Positions 6,561-14,333 of a stretch of 40,360 bases of DNA are shown one piece after another. The stretch's first letter is position 1; each line of letters starts with the position of its first letter. The DNA is from an uncultured Clostridia bacterium. GTDB taxonomy: Bacteria; Bacillota; Clostridia; Lachnospirales; Anaerotignaceae. Under the pieces are notes generated by a model. It made no database searches. It saw only the letters and a list, made by a program, of their open reading frames with translations, and was not told where the DNA came from. The DNA lies in the NCBI GenBank assembly GCA_944384265.1, contig CALWSR010000002.1:1-40360 (forward strand), given 5' to 3'. Made by a program: the position numbers and the translations under genes.

Positions 6561-8765
6561 TTAGCTGCATTTACTCCAACCACAATTTGTACAGATAACA
6601 CATCCACCAGAAAACTCTAAATTGTTTCTACAATCTGGACATACCAACTTAGTATCAACTTTAGAATCAGAAGGTATACTACCAGTATTATTTTTAATAT
6701 AAAAATCGGAAATAGCTTTTCCAATTATATCAGGGCAAGATATACCACTTATTGCTTCCCCTTTCGTAGCTACTTTAATACAAGCTGAGCATGTGATACC
6801 TTGTAATTGTTTTACAATTTCTGATATTGCTACGCCTGCACGCATATTTAGCGAAATCATTCTAGCAACTGCACTTGTATTTGCTTGGCATATGCCACCT
6901 TTAGATGTGTTAATAAAACATTCAATAGGATTACCATCACTATCATGATTAATTGTTATATATAAAGTACCACACGCACATTTTTTACAATATGTTTTTC
7001 CTTCCAGTGTTCCAAGCGTTTTTCTTGAATTAGGTGTTAAGAAATCTAATTTTTGCTTTTCTTCTTTAGTCTCTTCTTTTCTTTCTGTTGTCAAAACACC
7101 TACTCGCTTACAATTATCTCTAAACAGAGTAACACCTTTTAACCCCTTCTCATATGCAAACTTATATAACTTCTCCACATTTTCCACAGTAAAATCCTCA
7201 GGTACATTGATAGTTGAACTAATAGAAGCATCTATGTACATTTGCCATGTAGATTGCATTAATATTCTATTTTCATATGGAATACTACTGGAAGTAACGA
7301 AATAGCCAGGCAGATCTTTATCATCTGTTAGGCCATACTTGGACATGTAATTTTGGACAATAGGAGTATACACTTTGTAATAATGGTCAGCACCATGTAA
7401 AGACTCTGTTTTTCTTGTATAGAAATTATCAAATATAGGCTCGATACCACCAGACACTCCCAACATTGTGCTCAATGTTCCAGTAGGTGCAATTGTTAAT
7501 AATTGAGAATTTCTTAAACCATATTTTAGAATTCTCTCTTTCAATATTGGGTTATCTAGATGTTTAAAAAATTCTGTATTTACTATCGCTTCTTTATCAC
7601 AGGAACGAAAACATCCAATCTTCTCTGCCAAATCATTAGAAGTTTCAATAGCTGTTTCTATCATACATTTTGCTATTTTCTGACATAGACTAATAGATGC
7701 GACACTACCATATCTAAGCTCACATTTAATCAGCATATCTGCCAAACCAAATATACCAAGTCCTATCTGACGCCAATCATGCACACTTGTTCTTTGTTCT
7801 TCCAATGGATGTAATGGTAAACCTTCATCTAATACATTGTTTAAGGCACGTACTGCTATATCTACAGTTTGTTTAAAATCGTCAAAATCAAATTTATTAT
7901 CATCCGTCACAAATTCTGCTAAATTTATACTACCAAGTAAGCAACTACCACCAGCTGGTAATGGTTCCTCTGCACATGGATTTGTACCAGCAAATTCAAA
8001 TTCTTTTGTTTCACTCAATAAATTCCATTCTTTTATTCTATCCCAAAATAAAAAACCAGGCTCTCCATAATCCCAGTTCATTTTTGCAATCTTATGAAAC
8101 AATTCTCTTGCCTGTACAGTTTTCTCTATTGTCTCGCCCGTTTCTTCTCTTGTAAAAGATAAAGTAAATGGCAAATCTTGTTTTACTGCCTCCATAAAAT
8201 CTTTTGTAATCTTTATAGAAATATTAGCTTTTGTAACACGCTCAAGGTCTGATTTAATATTAATAAACTCTTCCAAGTCAGGATGTGTACAATCCAAAGA
8301 AATCATTAGAGCTCCTCTACGACCATTTTGCCCTATCAGTCCAGTAATATGTGAAAATAAATCCATAAAAGAAACTGCACCAGAAGTATGCTTTGCAGCA
8401 TTATGCACTACAGCACCATTAGGAGCCAATTTTGAAATGTCAATACCAACCCCACCACCATAGCTAAATGTCCTTGCCAATTTAGATGCACATTCAAATA
8501 TAGACTCAATATTATCTTCTGGAGGGGAAACTACATAACAATTAGAATATGTAGACTTTAACCCTTTTTTATGTAATCCTCTGTTAGATAAGATTCTTCC
8601 ACCAAATAAGAATTTCTTTTGTAATAACAAACTTTTAACTTGTTCATCACCATCACTTACACGATCAATCCAGTCATCAAATGACTCATTATTTTGTCGA
8701 TATTTTTTCTCCCAAATATCAATTCCTACCTCATTATTTTCTCCCAGCCAATCTTGGATAACCAT
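6561..8765 (-). CDS. nrdJ: Vitamin B12-dependent (class II) ribonucleoside-diphosphate reductase, 734 aa
   Basis: Reduces ribonucleotides to deoxyribonucleotides using adenosylcobalamin to make the thiyl radical; acts in the cytoplasm without oxygen dependence. Visible signatures: SNCYVVSPPEDNIESIF near residue 75, FSYGGGVGID (about 100), the substrate-site NPCAEEPLP (about 263) with the NxCxE residues, and IAPTGTLSTMLGVSGGIEP (about 425). A C-terminal TSCPD-type region (GTLYITIN...SKGGICQANTSAVARM) follows, then a zinc-ribbon tail (CPDC...CTNCGWSKC). The AAGGAGG site lies 7 bases before the ATG. It is full length for this family and has its own promoter and terminator. On a mobile element it would supply deoxynucleotides for element replication. 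Confidence 0.96.
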   Translation of the reverse strand: MVIQDWLGENNEVGIDIWEKKYRQNNESFDDWIDRVSDGDEQVKSLLLQKKFLFGGRILSNRGLHKKGLKSTYSNCYVVSPPEDNIESIFECASKLARTFSYGGGVGIDISKLAPNGAVVHNAAKHTSGAVSFMDLFSHITGLIGQNGRRGALMISLDCTHPDLEEFINIKSDLERVTKANISIKITKDFMEAVKQDLPFTLSFTREETGETIEKTVQARELFHKIAKMNWDYGEPGFLFWDRIKEWNLLSETKEFEFAGTNPCAEEPLPAGGSCLLGSINLAEFVTDDNKFDFDDFKQTVDIAVRALNNVLDEGLPLHPLEEQRTSVHDWRQIGLGIFGLADMLIKCELRYGSVASISLCQKIAKCMIETAIETSNDLAEKIGCFRSCDKEAIVNTEFFKHLDNPILKERILKYGLRNSQLLTIAPTGTLSTMLGVSGGIEPIFDNFYTRKTESLHGADHYYKVYTPIVQNYMSKYGLTDDKDLPGYFVTSSSIPYENRILMQSTWQMYIDASISSTINVPEDFTVENVEKLYKFAYEKGLKGVTLFRDNCKRVGVLTTERKEETKEEKQKLDFLTPNSRKTLGTLEGKTYCKKCACGTLYITINHDSDGNPIECFINTSKGGICQANTSAVARMISLNMRAGVAISEIVKQLQGITCSACIKVATKGEAISGISCPDIIGKAISDFYIKNNTGSIPSDSKVDTKLVCPDCRNNLEFSGGCVICTNCGWSKCS

Positions 8766-8806
8766 AAAAAAACCTCCTTAATATAAATGTTAGATATTTA
8801 TTGTTA

Positions 8807-8835
8807 AATATAAAAAAGAACATTAAAGTTGACAA
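8807..8835 (-). promoter_or_regulatory. Promoter of nrdJ, overlapping a bidirectional terminator
   Basis: On the minus strand TTGTCA (8835-8830) and TATATT (8812-8807) are 17 bases apart. The -35 box and spacer lie inside the long hairpin at 8812-8866 that ends the upstream operon, so the same bases serve both functions. Confidence 0.65.
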
Positions 8836-8866
8836 AAAATGATTTTCAACTTTAATGTTCTTTTTT
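8812..8866. terminator. Bidirectional 21-bp hairpin terminator
   Basis: Perfect arms at 8812-8832 and 8846-8866 around a 13-nt loop, with six A at one end and six T at the other. It ends the HipA-like operon reading toward nrdJ. Confidence 0.9.
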
Positions 8867-8886
8867 AGCATACATACTAATATATC

Positions 8887-9438
8887 TTAATTATCAAAAT
8901 AAAAAATTAATCTTCCTATTAGTCCCCTAACCGAAGGAAAATCTCTAATATCATAAACATAACCCTGAGTTGTACTGAACCTACTTATATCACTTTTTTT
9001 CAAATATGGAATAATGCAAGGAGGTAAAATATCTATAGAATGTCTATTTACATTAGCAAATCCATTCATTTGAATTTTAATTTTATCATTTCTCTGAAAC
9101 CAATTATCATATCTACTATATTTTTGCATTCCAACAACAAGAGGAATCCATACTTCTCCTTTAGGTTCTGCCATAAACCATATATCTCTACTATTTTTAA
9201 ATCCATTACTTCTTTTTAAATATTCCCACACATCCAGTTTTTTCATGTTATAATATTCTAATACATCATTTGCTGCAGGAAATTGTGTTGGTTCTGGTGC
9301 AATCCCTTGCATAATTCGTGGCAATGTTGAAAATTCTTCTATCTTTCCTTGATAGTTTTGAATAAATACATCTTCACTTCTCTCAATATAACCTATACAC
9401 TCATTTTTAAAATTCATAATAAAGATTTTGTCATTCAC
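8887..9438 (-). CDS. Partner protein of the HipA-like kinase, 183 aa
   Basis: Begins with GTG eight bases inside the end of the kinase gene; GAGGG lies about 6 bases upstream, so the two are translationally coupled. No family is recognised. The composition is soluble, with ELYYNMKKLDVWEYLKRSNG-like central features and several Trp residues. A protein of similar size (11841-12269) accompanies the second HipA-like kinase and shares the short VW(D/E)(F/Y)L pattern, suggesting related partners. Possible roles are substrate, regulator or antitoxin; none is shown by the sequence. Confidence 0.75.
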   Translation of the reverse strand: MNDKIFIMNFKNECIGYIERSEDVFIQNYQGKIEEFSTLPRIMQGIAPEPTQFPAANDVLEYYNMKKLDVWEYLKRSNGFKNSRDIWFMAEPKGEVWIPLVVGMQKYSRYDNWFQRNDKIKIQMNGFANVNRHSIDILPPCIIPYLKKSDISRFSTTQGYVYDIRDFPSVRGLIGRLIFYFDN

Positions 9439-10165
9439 AAAATTCCCTCACTTTCCTATTCATATACTCTATACGTTGTTTAAGAATATGATTAAGATTA
9501 AAACTAATCTGTTTATTATAATAATCTAATGCTATATCATTTATTGGTTTCAATAAATCAAGTTTCTTTACAAATGAAATAACTTCTTTATTGAAATTTT
9601 CAACTAAAAATTTTAATATTAAATCATGACGTTGTTGGTATTCGGTATTAACATAAAAAGCTGATGTAACTGTTACCATAAAGTGTTCTAAATCTACAAA
9701 TCCTTCACTTCCACCAAAACAATTGTTGTGGTCAAATAATGGTGCTATTGAATCATTTATAATTCCCCAATTACCAGCATGTCTGTCTTCATTCATAATT
9801 AAATAATCAAACAAACACATTTCTATAAATCCATTGACTTTTATAAAATCTTTTATAGAATAAGAAATACTATCATCTGGCTCAGTAAAATAACCTATGT
9901 CATAGCTTGCTATTCCAATCTCTTGCTTATATGTAGCTAATTCTGTACGTGCCACAGGTATCTCTAATAATTGGCCAATATGATATGCAAATAATTCTGC
10001 TCCTATTTCATTATCTGTCATTTTAAATTTAAAATAAATGTCTCCGTTTGGAGTTGTTATTTGGTACTTTGGTCTACTTGCATTTACTCCAGGTGATGGT
10101 GACCTTTGATACTCTTTAAGGTCTAAAAAACAATTAGATTTATTAAATAAATTCATTCGTTTCAA
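9431..10165 (-). CDS. HipA-like serine/threonine kinase, 244 aa
   Basis: A compact kinase of the HipA / PI3-kinase-like fold. The N-terminal region contains GDIYFKFK (nucleotide-binding Lys position). The catalytic part reads FDYLIMNEDRHAGNWG with Asp-Arg-His-x-x-Asn, followed by APLFDHNNCF, the metal-binding Asp. It lacks the N-terminal HipA subdomain and has no HipB neighbour. The start is taken as TTG at 10165 because AGGAAGTGA sits 7 bases before it; an ATG nine bases further in is the alternative. Family kinases phosphorylate tRNA synthetases or other translation factors; the target here is unknown. Confidence 0.8.
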   Translation of the reverse strand: MKRMNLFNKSNCFLDLKEYQRSPSPGVNASRPKYQITTPNGDIYFKFKMTDNEIGAELFAYHIGQLLEIPVARTELATYKQEIGIASYDIGYFTEPDDSISYSIKDFIKVNGFIEMCLFDYLIMNEDRHAGNWGIINDSIAPLFDHNNCFGGSEGFVDLEHFMVTVTSAFYVNTEYQQRHDLILKFLVENFNKEVISFVKKLDLLKPINDIALDYYNKQISFNLNHILKQRIEYMNRKVREFCE

Positions 10166-10216
10166 GTTATCACTTCCTTACTATATTCATGCCCATTTAA
10201 TTAAGTATAACATATT

Positions 10217-10263
10217 TTGTGGCTGTAAACATCATATATTTAAAAATGCTTACAACCACAAAT
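10217..10263 (-). terminator. Probable terminator after the 202-aa membrane protein gene
   Basis: Inverted repeat TTTGTGGCTGTAA/TTACAACCACAAA with one mismatch and a long loop, 10 bases after the stop codon. There is no clear T-run, so confidence is moderate. Confidence 0.5.
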
Positions 10264-10271
10264 TAAATTAG

Positions 10272-10880
10272 TTAATAGATTGATTTATTCATATGTTTGC
10301 TATAAGAAATCTTTTTTAACCGGTATTCACACATCTGATATATCTCTTCCTGCATTAATTCTCCTGTTTTTTCAAAATATTCTTGTGGGTCCAATCTTGC
10401 ATATTTTTTATGCATAATAAAATCATAACATGTACTCACAACCAACCACACTAAGAATACAGAAATAGGTAAAAATAAAAATAATGCAAAACCATATGAA
10501 ATATAAGTCTTATCAACTATATAGAGAATAAGCATAGTAATTAACTCCAAAATAGCGATTGCTACTCCTGCATAACTTCCTATTAAAATAGATTTTTTTA
10601 TAATTTGTTCAGATGTTGAATCATCTAATGTCTTTTCATACTCCTCTTTTGATATGCTATTAGCAGCCTCTATACCCAGACTAGGAGTTAATTTACTTAA
10701 TAAAATACCATCAGGTAATTCATAAAGTATAACTTTTCTATTCTCTTTAATGTCAATATCTTTGTCATATAAAATATATGTAGTATTATTAACAACGGTT
10801 ATGTAATTACCATCTAAATCCACACCTATAACCTTGCCAAAAATCTTTTTACACTTTATATGTTTTCTACACTCTGACAT
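10272..10880 (-). CDS. Two-helix membrane protein, 202 aa
   Basis: Not recognised. Residues about 20-75 form a small soluble beta-rich domain (KVIGVDLDGNYITVVNNTTYILYD). Two membrane helices follow (IAILELITMLILYIV; FALFLFLPISVFLVWLVV), then a charged tail. The ATG at 10880 has AGGAG 11 bases before it. A second strong ribosome site, AAGGAGGTG at about 10933-10941, has no ATG in range; a GTG at 10934 lies inside it and is in frame, so a longer 220-aa product is possible. Inner-membrane location is inferred from the helices. Confidence 0.7.
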   Translation of the reverse strand: MSECRKHIKCKKIFGKVIGVDLDGNYITVVNNTTYILYDKDIDIKENRKVILYELPDGILLSKLTPSLGIEAANSISKEEYEKTLDDSTSEQIIKKSILIGSYAGVAIAILELITMLILYIVDKTYISYGFALFLFLPISVFLVWLVVSTCYDFIMHKKYARLDPQEYFEKTGELMQEEIYQMCEYRLKKISYSKHMNKSIY

Positions 10881-10963
10881 AAAAAGTAATCTCCTTTCCT
10901 TATGTTGTAGGCTTTCCAGTGTATAAATAGTCACCTCCTTTTTTATTGTGTTATAAATAAATA

Positions 10964-11020
10964 GAGAGTATAGAAATTATGTTATGTTATAGATAAACAT
11001 AACATAATTTCTATACTCTC
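10964..11020 (-). terminator. Perfect 25-bp hairpin after the second HipA-like operon
   Basis: Arms at 10964-10988 and 10996-11020 are perfect complements around a 7-nt loop. It lies 60 bases after the end of the split kinase gene and before the next gene. T-runs are short, but the stem is exceptionally long. Confidence 0.75.
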
Positions 11021-11080
11021 ATAATTTTCTTAATATATTTATATATTTCTTAAAAATGCAGCAAAAATGAATTCTATTAT

Positions 11081-11851
11081 TTATTTCGATTTATATAGAC
11101 TCATTTTATTAAGTGAATTTTTAACACAAACTAAAGTTTTTACTCTACTAAAAATAAAATTTCCATATTCTAAATTATCGCAAAAAAGCTCAAACTTTTT
11201 ATCTTTCAATAAAGAAAAAGTGTCTTGCATAAAATCAATATTACTTAAGTAATCTATCACTTCTTTATGTTTCCAAACTTTAGTATTAGTAATACCTAAC
11301 ATAGTTGATTCTGTCATGGAATTAGAAAAAGACATAACAGTATCATACAATGGTGCAACTGAAACAATATTCCCATTTAGATTCAATAAAAAATCTATAT
11401 TTCCAATGTGTCATAGTAGACCAATTAGTGCAGGTAAGACTGAATATTCTGATGAAATTGATTATTCTTTAGAAGGTTTACGACTAATAGTTAGTGATGG
11501 ATGTTTTAAAGATTTGTGCATGGTAGCACTTTTAGATGCGTTGTGCCGTAATCAAGATAGACACTTTTCTCCATTTCTATAAAGATCTGCACCGTTTACT
11601 CTGTGATATCTCTTAGTATCCTCAACAATAGATAGAAAACCAGTTAATCCATCTAAAGTATATGGCAATACTTTAGAATATGGTATTTCAAGAAAACAGG
11701 CTAACCTATATACATTTAATTCTATTAAATAATCATCACCACTAATATCTGGTTTAAATAATGCTCTGTTACCTGAATCACTTTCCATCCAAACCATATT
11801 ATCAGTAGTGCCAAAGGTCTCCTCATCAATTGGTGTCCAGTTATTCATCAT
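11081..11851 (-). pseudogene. HipA-like kinase split by an internal inversion
   Basis: The N-terminal third (MMNNWTPIDEETFGTT to VNGADLY) reads on the minus strand from 11851. The C-terminal part (LNLNGNIVSVAPLYD onward) also reads on the minus strand, from 11386 to 11081. The catalytic middle (ALLDALCRNQDRH) lies on the plus strand between them. Turning 11386-11580 around restores one continuous 256-codon frame with D148-R149-H150 and D170, the right size for this compact HipA-like type. Both outer parts are already in the same frame, so only the inversion breaks the gene. AGGAGG lies 10 bases before the ATG at 11851. The restored active site reads DRHFSPF, lacking the Asn seen three residues after His in the other kinase. 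Confidence 0.85.
11386..11580 (+). other. Inverted internal segment of the HipA-like kinase gene
   Basis: About 193 bases lying in opposite orientation to the rest of the gene. Both breakpoints fall in a shared ATA/TAT triplet (11386-11388 and 11578-11580). Short imperfect inverted similarity surrounds them: AGATTCAATAAAAA at the left against AGATCTTTATAGAAA on the other strand at the right. The segment's plus-strand frame is open from 11316 to a stop at 11580-11582 only because of the inversion. Confidence 0.8.
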
Positions 11852-12269
11852 ATCTAAATAACCTCCTTGGAAGTTCTTTATAAAAATATACACGTTCATA
11901 AGGGTCATGAAATGGTAATCGTCTATGAACTTTTTTTACGAGATTGGTATGGAAGTTATACAAATAATCTAGAAAATCCCAAACATTATATTTAGAGTGA
12001 TCTAACCCATGTTCTTTTTCAATTTCTTTGCAAGCCCAGCTATCTTTACTTGGTACAACTCTACTCATAACACCTTTCCATGTTTCTTCTGTATTATATA
12101 TTTTTTGTGTATCGTCCATGTTTGGTATATGTACCATTATATTAGGGAATTTTTTATCTTTTATTAAATATTGAAATTGATATTCATCTTTAGACAGTCT
12201 TTCTAATTTACCAATTAAATGAGGACCAACTCCAATATCTTTTGTCATTATATAATAAAAATCATTCAA
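11841..12269 (-). CDS. Partner protein of the split HipA-like kinase, 142 aa
   Basis: Precedes the kinase, whose start overlaps its last codons (ATGATGAATAA), the reverse gene order to the pair at 8887-10165. The TTG start at 12269 is chosen because AGAGGTG lies 6 bases upstream; later ATGs have no ribosome site. The product is basic at its end (FYKELPRRLFRYDE) and contains YNVWDFLDYLY. I know no named family. Whether the partner restrains the kinase or feeds it a substrate cannot be told. With the kinase broken, it may be the only product of the pair. Confidence 0.7.
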   Translation of the reverse strand: MNDFYYIMTKDIGVGPHLIGKLERLSKDEYQFQYLIKDKKFPNIMVHIPNMDDTQKIYNTEETWKGVMSRVVPSKDSWACKEIEKEHGLDHSKYNVWDFLDYLYNFHTNLVKKVHRRLPFHDPYERVYFYKELPRRLFRYDE

Positions 12270-12320
12270 CTTTATCACCTCTACATAATTATAACATAGC
12301 ACAATGTAAATTAAAACAAG

Positions 12321-13241
12321 CTATGGATTGCAAATTCCACATGCAGAATAACCAGCATGTACCAAATCATTGCTATTGCCACTATATTCTTTTTTATTAT
12401 CAGCTTTTATTTTTTTGATACTTGAACAATCTATAGTATGAAATTTTTTAGAATTAGTATTTAGAATAAACACACTCTCTTCTGCCACACTATTAGAGTC
12501 TTCATCAGATACTGACTTATCTTCCTCATTTTCCCCTGTGCTATAATCTATAAATACACCAGGTTGAACATTATAACAAAAAATATTAAAGCATATTCCT
12601 TCTCCATTGTCTTCGACAGATTTTGCTTCCAATTGTACACCTTTTGCAATAAGATTATCTCCATCATAAATAGGTGTTGCACGGTAATAAACATGATTTT
12701 CTGTTTCTTTAACATAATCAGCAACCATATTTTCAAATGGCAGCATACCTTCCACATTCATGTACCTTGTACCAGTAATTAAATTTTTCTCATTTGCATT
12801 TTCACCAGCTAATTGAAAACCTATTAGATGACATCTGTTATATAGATACTTACCGTCAATAAAATCGTACTTTACTGTTTGCCAACCAGTTGGCTTTATT
12901 TGACCTATAGAACCTCTTTCTTCTGTAGGCATAATATCAATTCCAATATTTGCTTCTGCTACACCACAACGCCCCAATGCATCTAAATCATTATAAAATT
13001 CAAAAGAGCCATCTACTAATGTTATATCTCCAAAATCAGGTTGATTATTATTTAAAATAACAAAGGGTTCTTCAGTAAATTCTGGAATTTCTATGATACT
13101 TCGTATTGAATTTTCTGATTGTACAGTTTCTATTTTATTATGTTGTTCCAATAAATTTATAGACTCTATTGGACTACAAGCTGTAATAAGAGTACATAAT
13201 GCAACCACTGAATATAACATATTTTTGTATTTTTTAATCAT
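12321..13241 (-). CDS. Exported DNA/RNA non-specific endonuclease lipoprotein, 306 aa
   Basis: A lipoprotein signal (SVVALCTLITAC, lipobox LITAC at about residue 22) anchors it outside the membrane. The central part (about 80-225) is a DNA/RNA non-specific endonuclease of the streptococcal EndA kind: KYLYNRCHLIGFQLAG carries the catalytic His position (DRGH equivalent NRCH), followed by EKNLITGTRYMN with the metal-binding Asn. A C-terminal Cys-rich domain (about 255-306: KFHTIDCSSI ... GYSACGICNP) is common in these proteins. It probably degrades extracellular nucleic acid or takes part in uptake or exclusion. The ATG has AAGGGG 8 bases upstream. It is a single gene. Confidence 0.88.
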   Translation of the reverse strand: MIKKYKNMLYSVVALCTLITACSPIESINLLEQHNKIETVQSENSIRSIIEIPEFTEEPFVILNNNQPDFGDITLVDGSFEFYNDLDALGRCGVAEANIGIDIMPTEERGSIGQIKPTGWQTVKYDFIDGKYLYNRCHLIGFQLAGENANEKNLITGTRYMNVEGMLPFENMVADYVKETENHVYYRATPIYDGDNLIAKGVQLEAKSVEDNGEGICFNIFCYNVQPGVFIDYSTGENEEDKSVSDEDSNSVAEESVFILNTNSKKFHTIDCSSIKKIKADNKKEYSGNSNDLVHAGYSACGICNP

Positions 13242-13277
13242 AGAATCACCCCTTTATAAAAATTATACTAAAAATAA

Positions 13278-13314
13278 AGGGGAGGTGTATTGTGAAAAAC
13301 AATACACCTCCCCT
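13278..13314 (-). terminator. Strong terminator of the 76-aa gene
   Basis: Perfect 16-bp stem (13278-13293 with 13299-13314) and a GAAAA loop, followed on the minus strand by TTATTTTT. It separates the small-gene run from the nuclease gene. Confidence 0.92.
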
Positions 13315-13319
13315 AGTAA

Positions 13320-13550
13320 TTAAATTTTCATTAAAGCATTCTTTATTTCAGGTATACTATTAAATTTACAATATCTTCCAGAAACATAATTATATAAATC
13401 TTTCCACTCTTTCAATGAATAGTAGTGCTCAGGTATATTACGAAGAGCGCCCCTTGCACGTATAAAATTACATCTAACAGTTAAATCAGAAATATAGTTT
13501 AATCCTGATTTAACTGTTAGATACTCAAAGATATCAATTGATTGCTGCAT
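13320..13550 (-). CDS. Hypothetical protein, 76 aa
   Basis: Not recognised; a small basic soluble protein. The ATG at 13550 is taken because AGAGGG lies 7 bases before it; a GTG at 13556 is the alternative. An 18-bp perfect inverted repeat (13472-13489 with 13505-13522) sits within the first 26 codons, encoding the similar peptides LTVKSG and SDLTVR. It could fold in the mRNA shortly after the start. Confidence 0.65.
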   Translation of the reverse strand: MQQSIDIFEYLTVKSGLNYISDLTVRCNFIRARGALRNIPEHYYSLKEWKDLYNYVSGRYCKFNSIPEIKNALMKI

Positions 13551-13588
13551 CACCACACCCTCTTTTTTTCTCAGTTAAAAAAATATAT

Positions 13589-13864
13589 CTATTCCCAGGG
13601 AAAGGGCGTTATCATGACTTTTATAATAGTATCAGTAGCATGATCGTATTCCTTTTCTAAAGGAGTATGACATTTTGAATTTTTATATCTTTTTGCAATA
13701 TGGGCATCTGATTCTTTTGTAGTAAATTCAAAAATATTATTTACAAGTTCTTTTGCTTCTATATCAGATAAACCATTCGTAGTAAAATAAGAATATATTT
13801 TTTGCATTGATTTTAGTATTCCAGTGTCATAACCACGTTGAAATTCAGTATTGTTAGTACACAT
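13589..13864 (-). CDS. Hypothetical protein, 91 aa
   Basis: Not recognised. A small soluble protein, helical in the middle (GLSDIEAKELVNNIFEFTTK). GGGGG lies about 9 bases before the ATG. It begins 6 bases after the 83-aa gene and is followed by the 76-aa gene after 38 bases, so the three are probably one transcript ending at 13278. Confidence 0.65.
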   Translation of the reverse strand: MCTNNTEFQRGYDTGILKSMQKIYSYFTTNGLSDIEAKELVNNIFEFTTKESDAHIAKRYKNSKCHTPLEKEYDHATDTIIKVMITPFPWE

Positions 13865-13870
13865 AAAAAA

Positions 13871-14122
13871 TTACCCCCTATAATTAAGTATAGTGTTTCT
13901 ATCATTATTCATTAAATGGCATAAATAATGATATATAATTTTTGATTTAGATAATGAAAAAGTTGTTGTAGCCTTTCTATCAGCACAACAACTTAATTCC
14001 ATTTTTTCCTCAACATATTCATATCCTTTATTATATAATATGCTTGTTAGTATTGTATTAAGATAAATATCTAATACATGTTGTTCTTTAGAGTCATTGT
14101 TTATAAGAGAAAGTGATTTCAT
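13871..14122 (-). CDS. Hypothetical protein, 83 aa
   Basis: Not recognised. A small soluble protein with one paired-Cys site (LSCCADRKATTTFS). The strong site AAGGAGG lies 7 bases before the ATG. It is first in a three-gene run and is preceded by a structured leader (14130-14270) whose CCTCCTT stretch can pair with this ribosome site, so translation may be controlled. Confidence 0.65.
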   Translation of the reverse strand: MKSLSLINNDSKEQHVLDIYLNTILTSILYNKGYEYVEEKMELSCCADRKATTTFSLSKSKIIYHYLCHLMNNDRNTILNYRG

Positions 14123-14129
14123 GTATTAA

Positions 14130-14270
14130 CCTCCTTAAATATAAATATCAATCTCTTATAGAGAGGCACAGATTGCAAATTCGATATCAAGCAAGTTTAT
14201 AGATTACCGTTCATAAAAATATGTAATAATTAAAAAGGAGGAAAATAATCTCAACCTATGCCCCTCTATA
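14130..14270 (-). promoter_or_regulatory. Structured 5' leader with an anti-ribosome-site element
   Basis: On the minus strand TATAGAGGGGCA (14270-14259) pairs over 12 bp with TGCCTCTCTATA (14168-14157), closing a loop of about 90 bases that contains smaller stems (TTGC/GCAA and GATTA/TAATC). Inside the loop CCTCC (14241-14237), followed by T-rich sequence, is complementary to the AAGGAGG ribosome site at 14136-14130. This allows two exclusive folds. No known riboswitch class recognised; regulatory action is inference. Confidence 0.4.
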
Positions 14271-14289
14271 AAAGATTACATATTTACAT

Positions 14290-14326
14290 AATTGCTGGTG
14301 GGATAATAGATATCCCGCCAGCAATT
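14290..14326 (-). terminator. Terminator of the TerD-like gene
   Basis: A 15-bp stem (14290-14304 with 14312-14326, one T-G wobble) and 7-nt loop, just 8 bases after the true end of the TerD frame at 14334. Its position confirms that the gene originally ended there. Confidence 0.85.
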
Positions 14327-14333
14327 ATTCTAT

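Noticed and set aside
11316..11582. Plus-strand 88-codon gene
   Set aside because: Its second half is the inverted middle of the HipA-like kinase and its first half is the antisense of the kinase C-terminus; it is an inversion product, not an independent gene.
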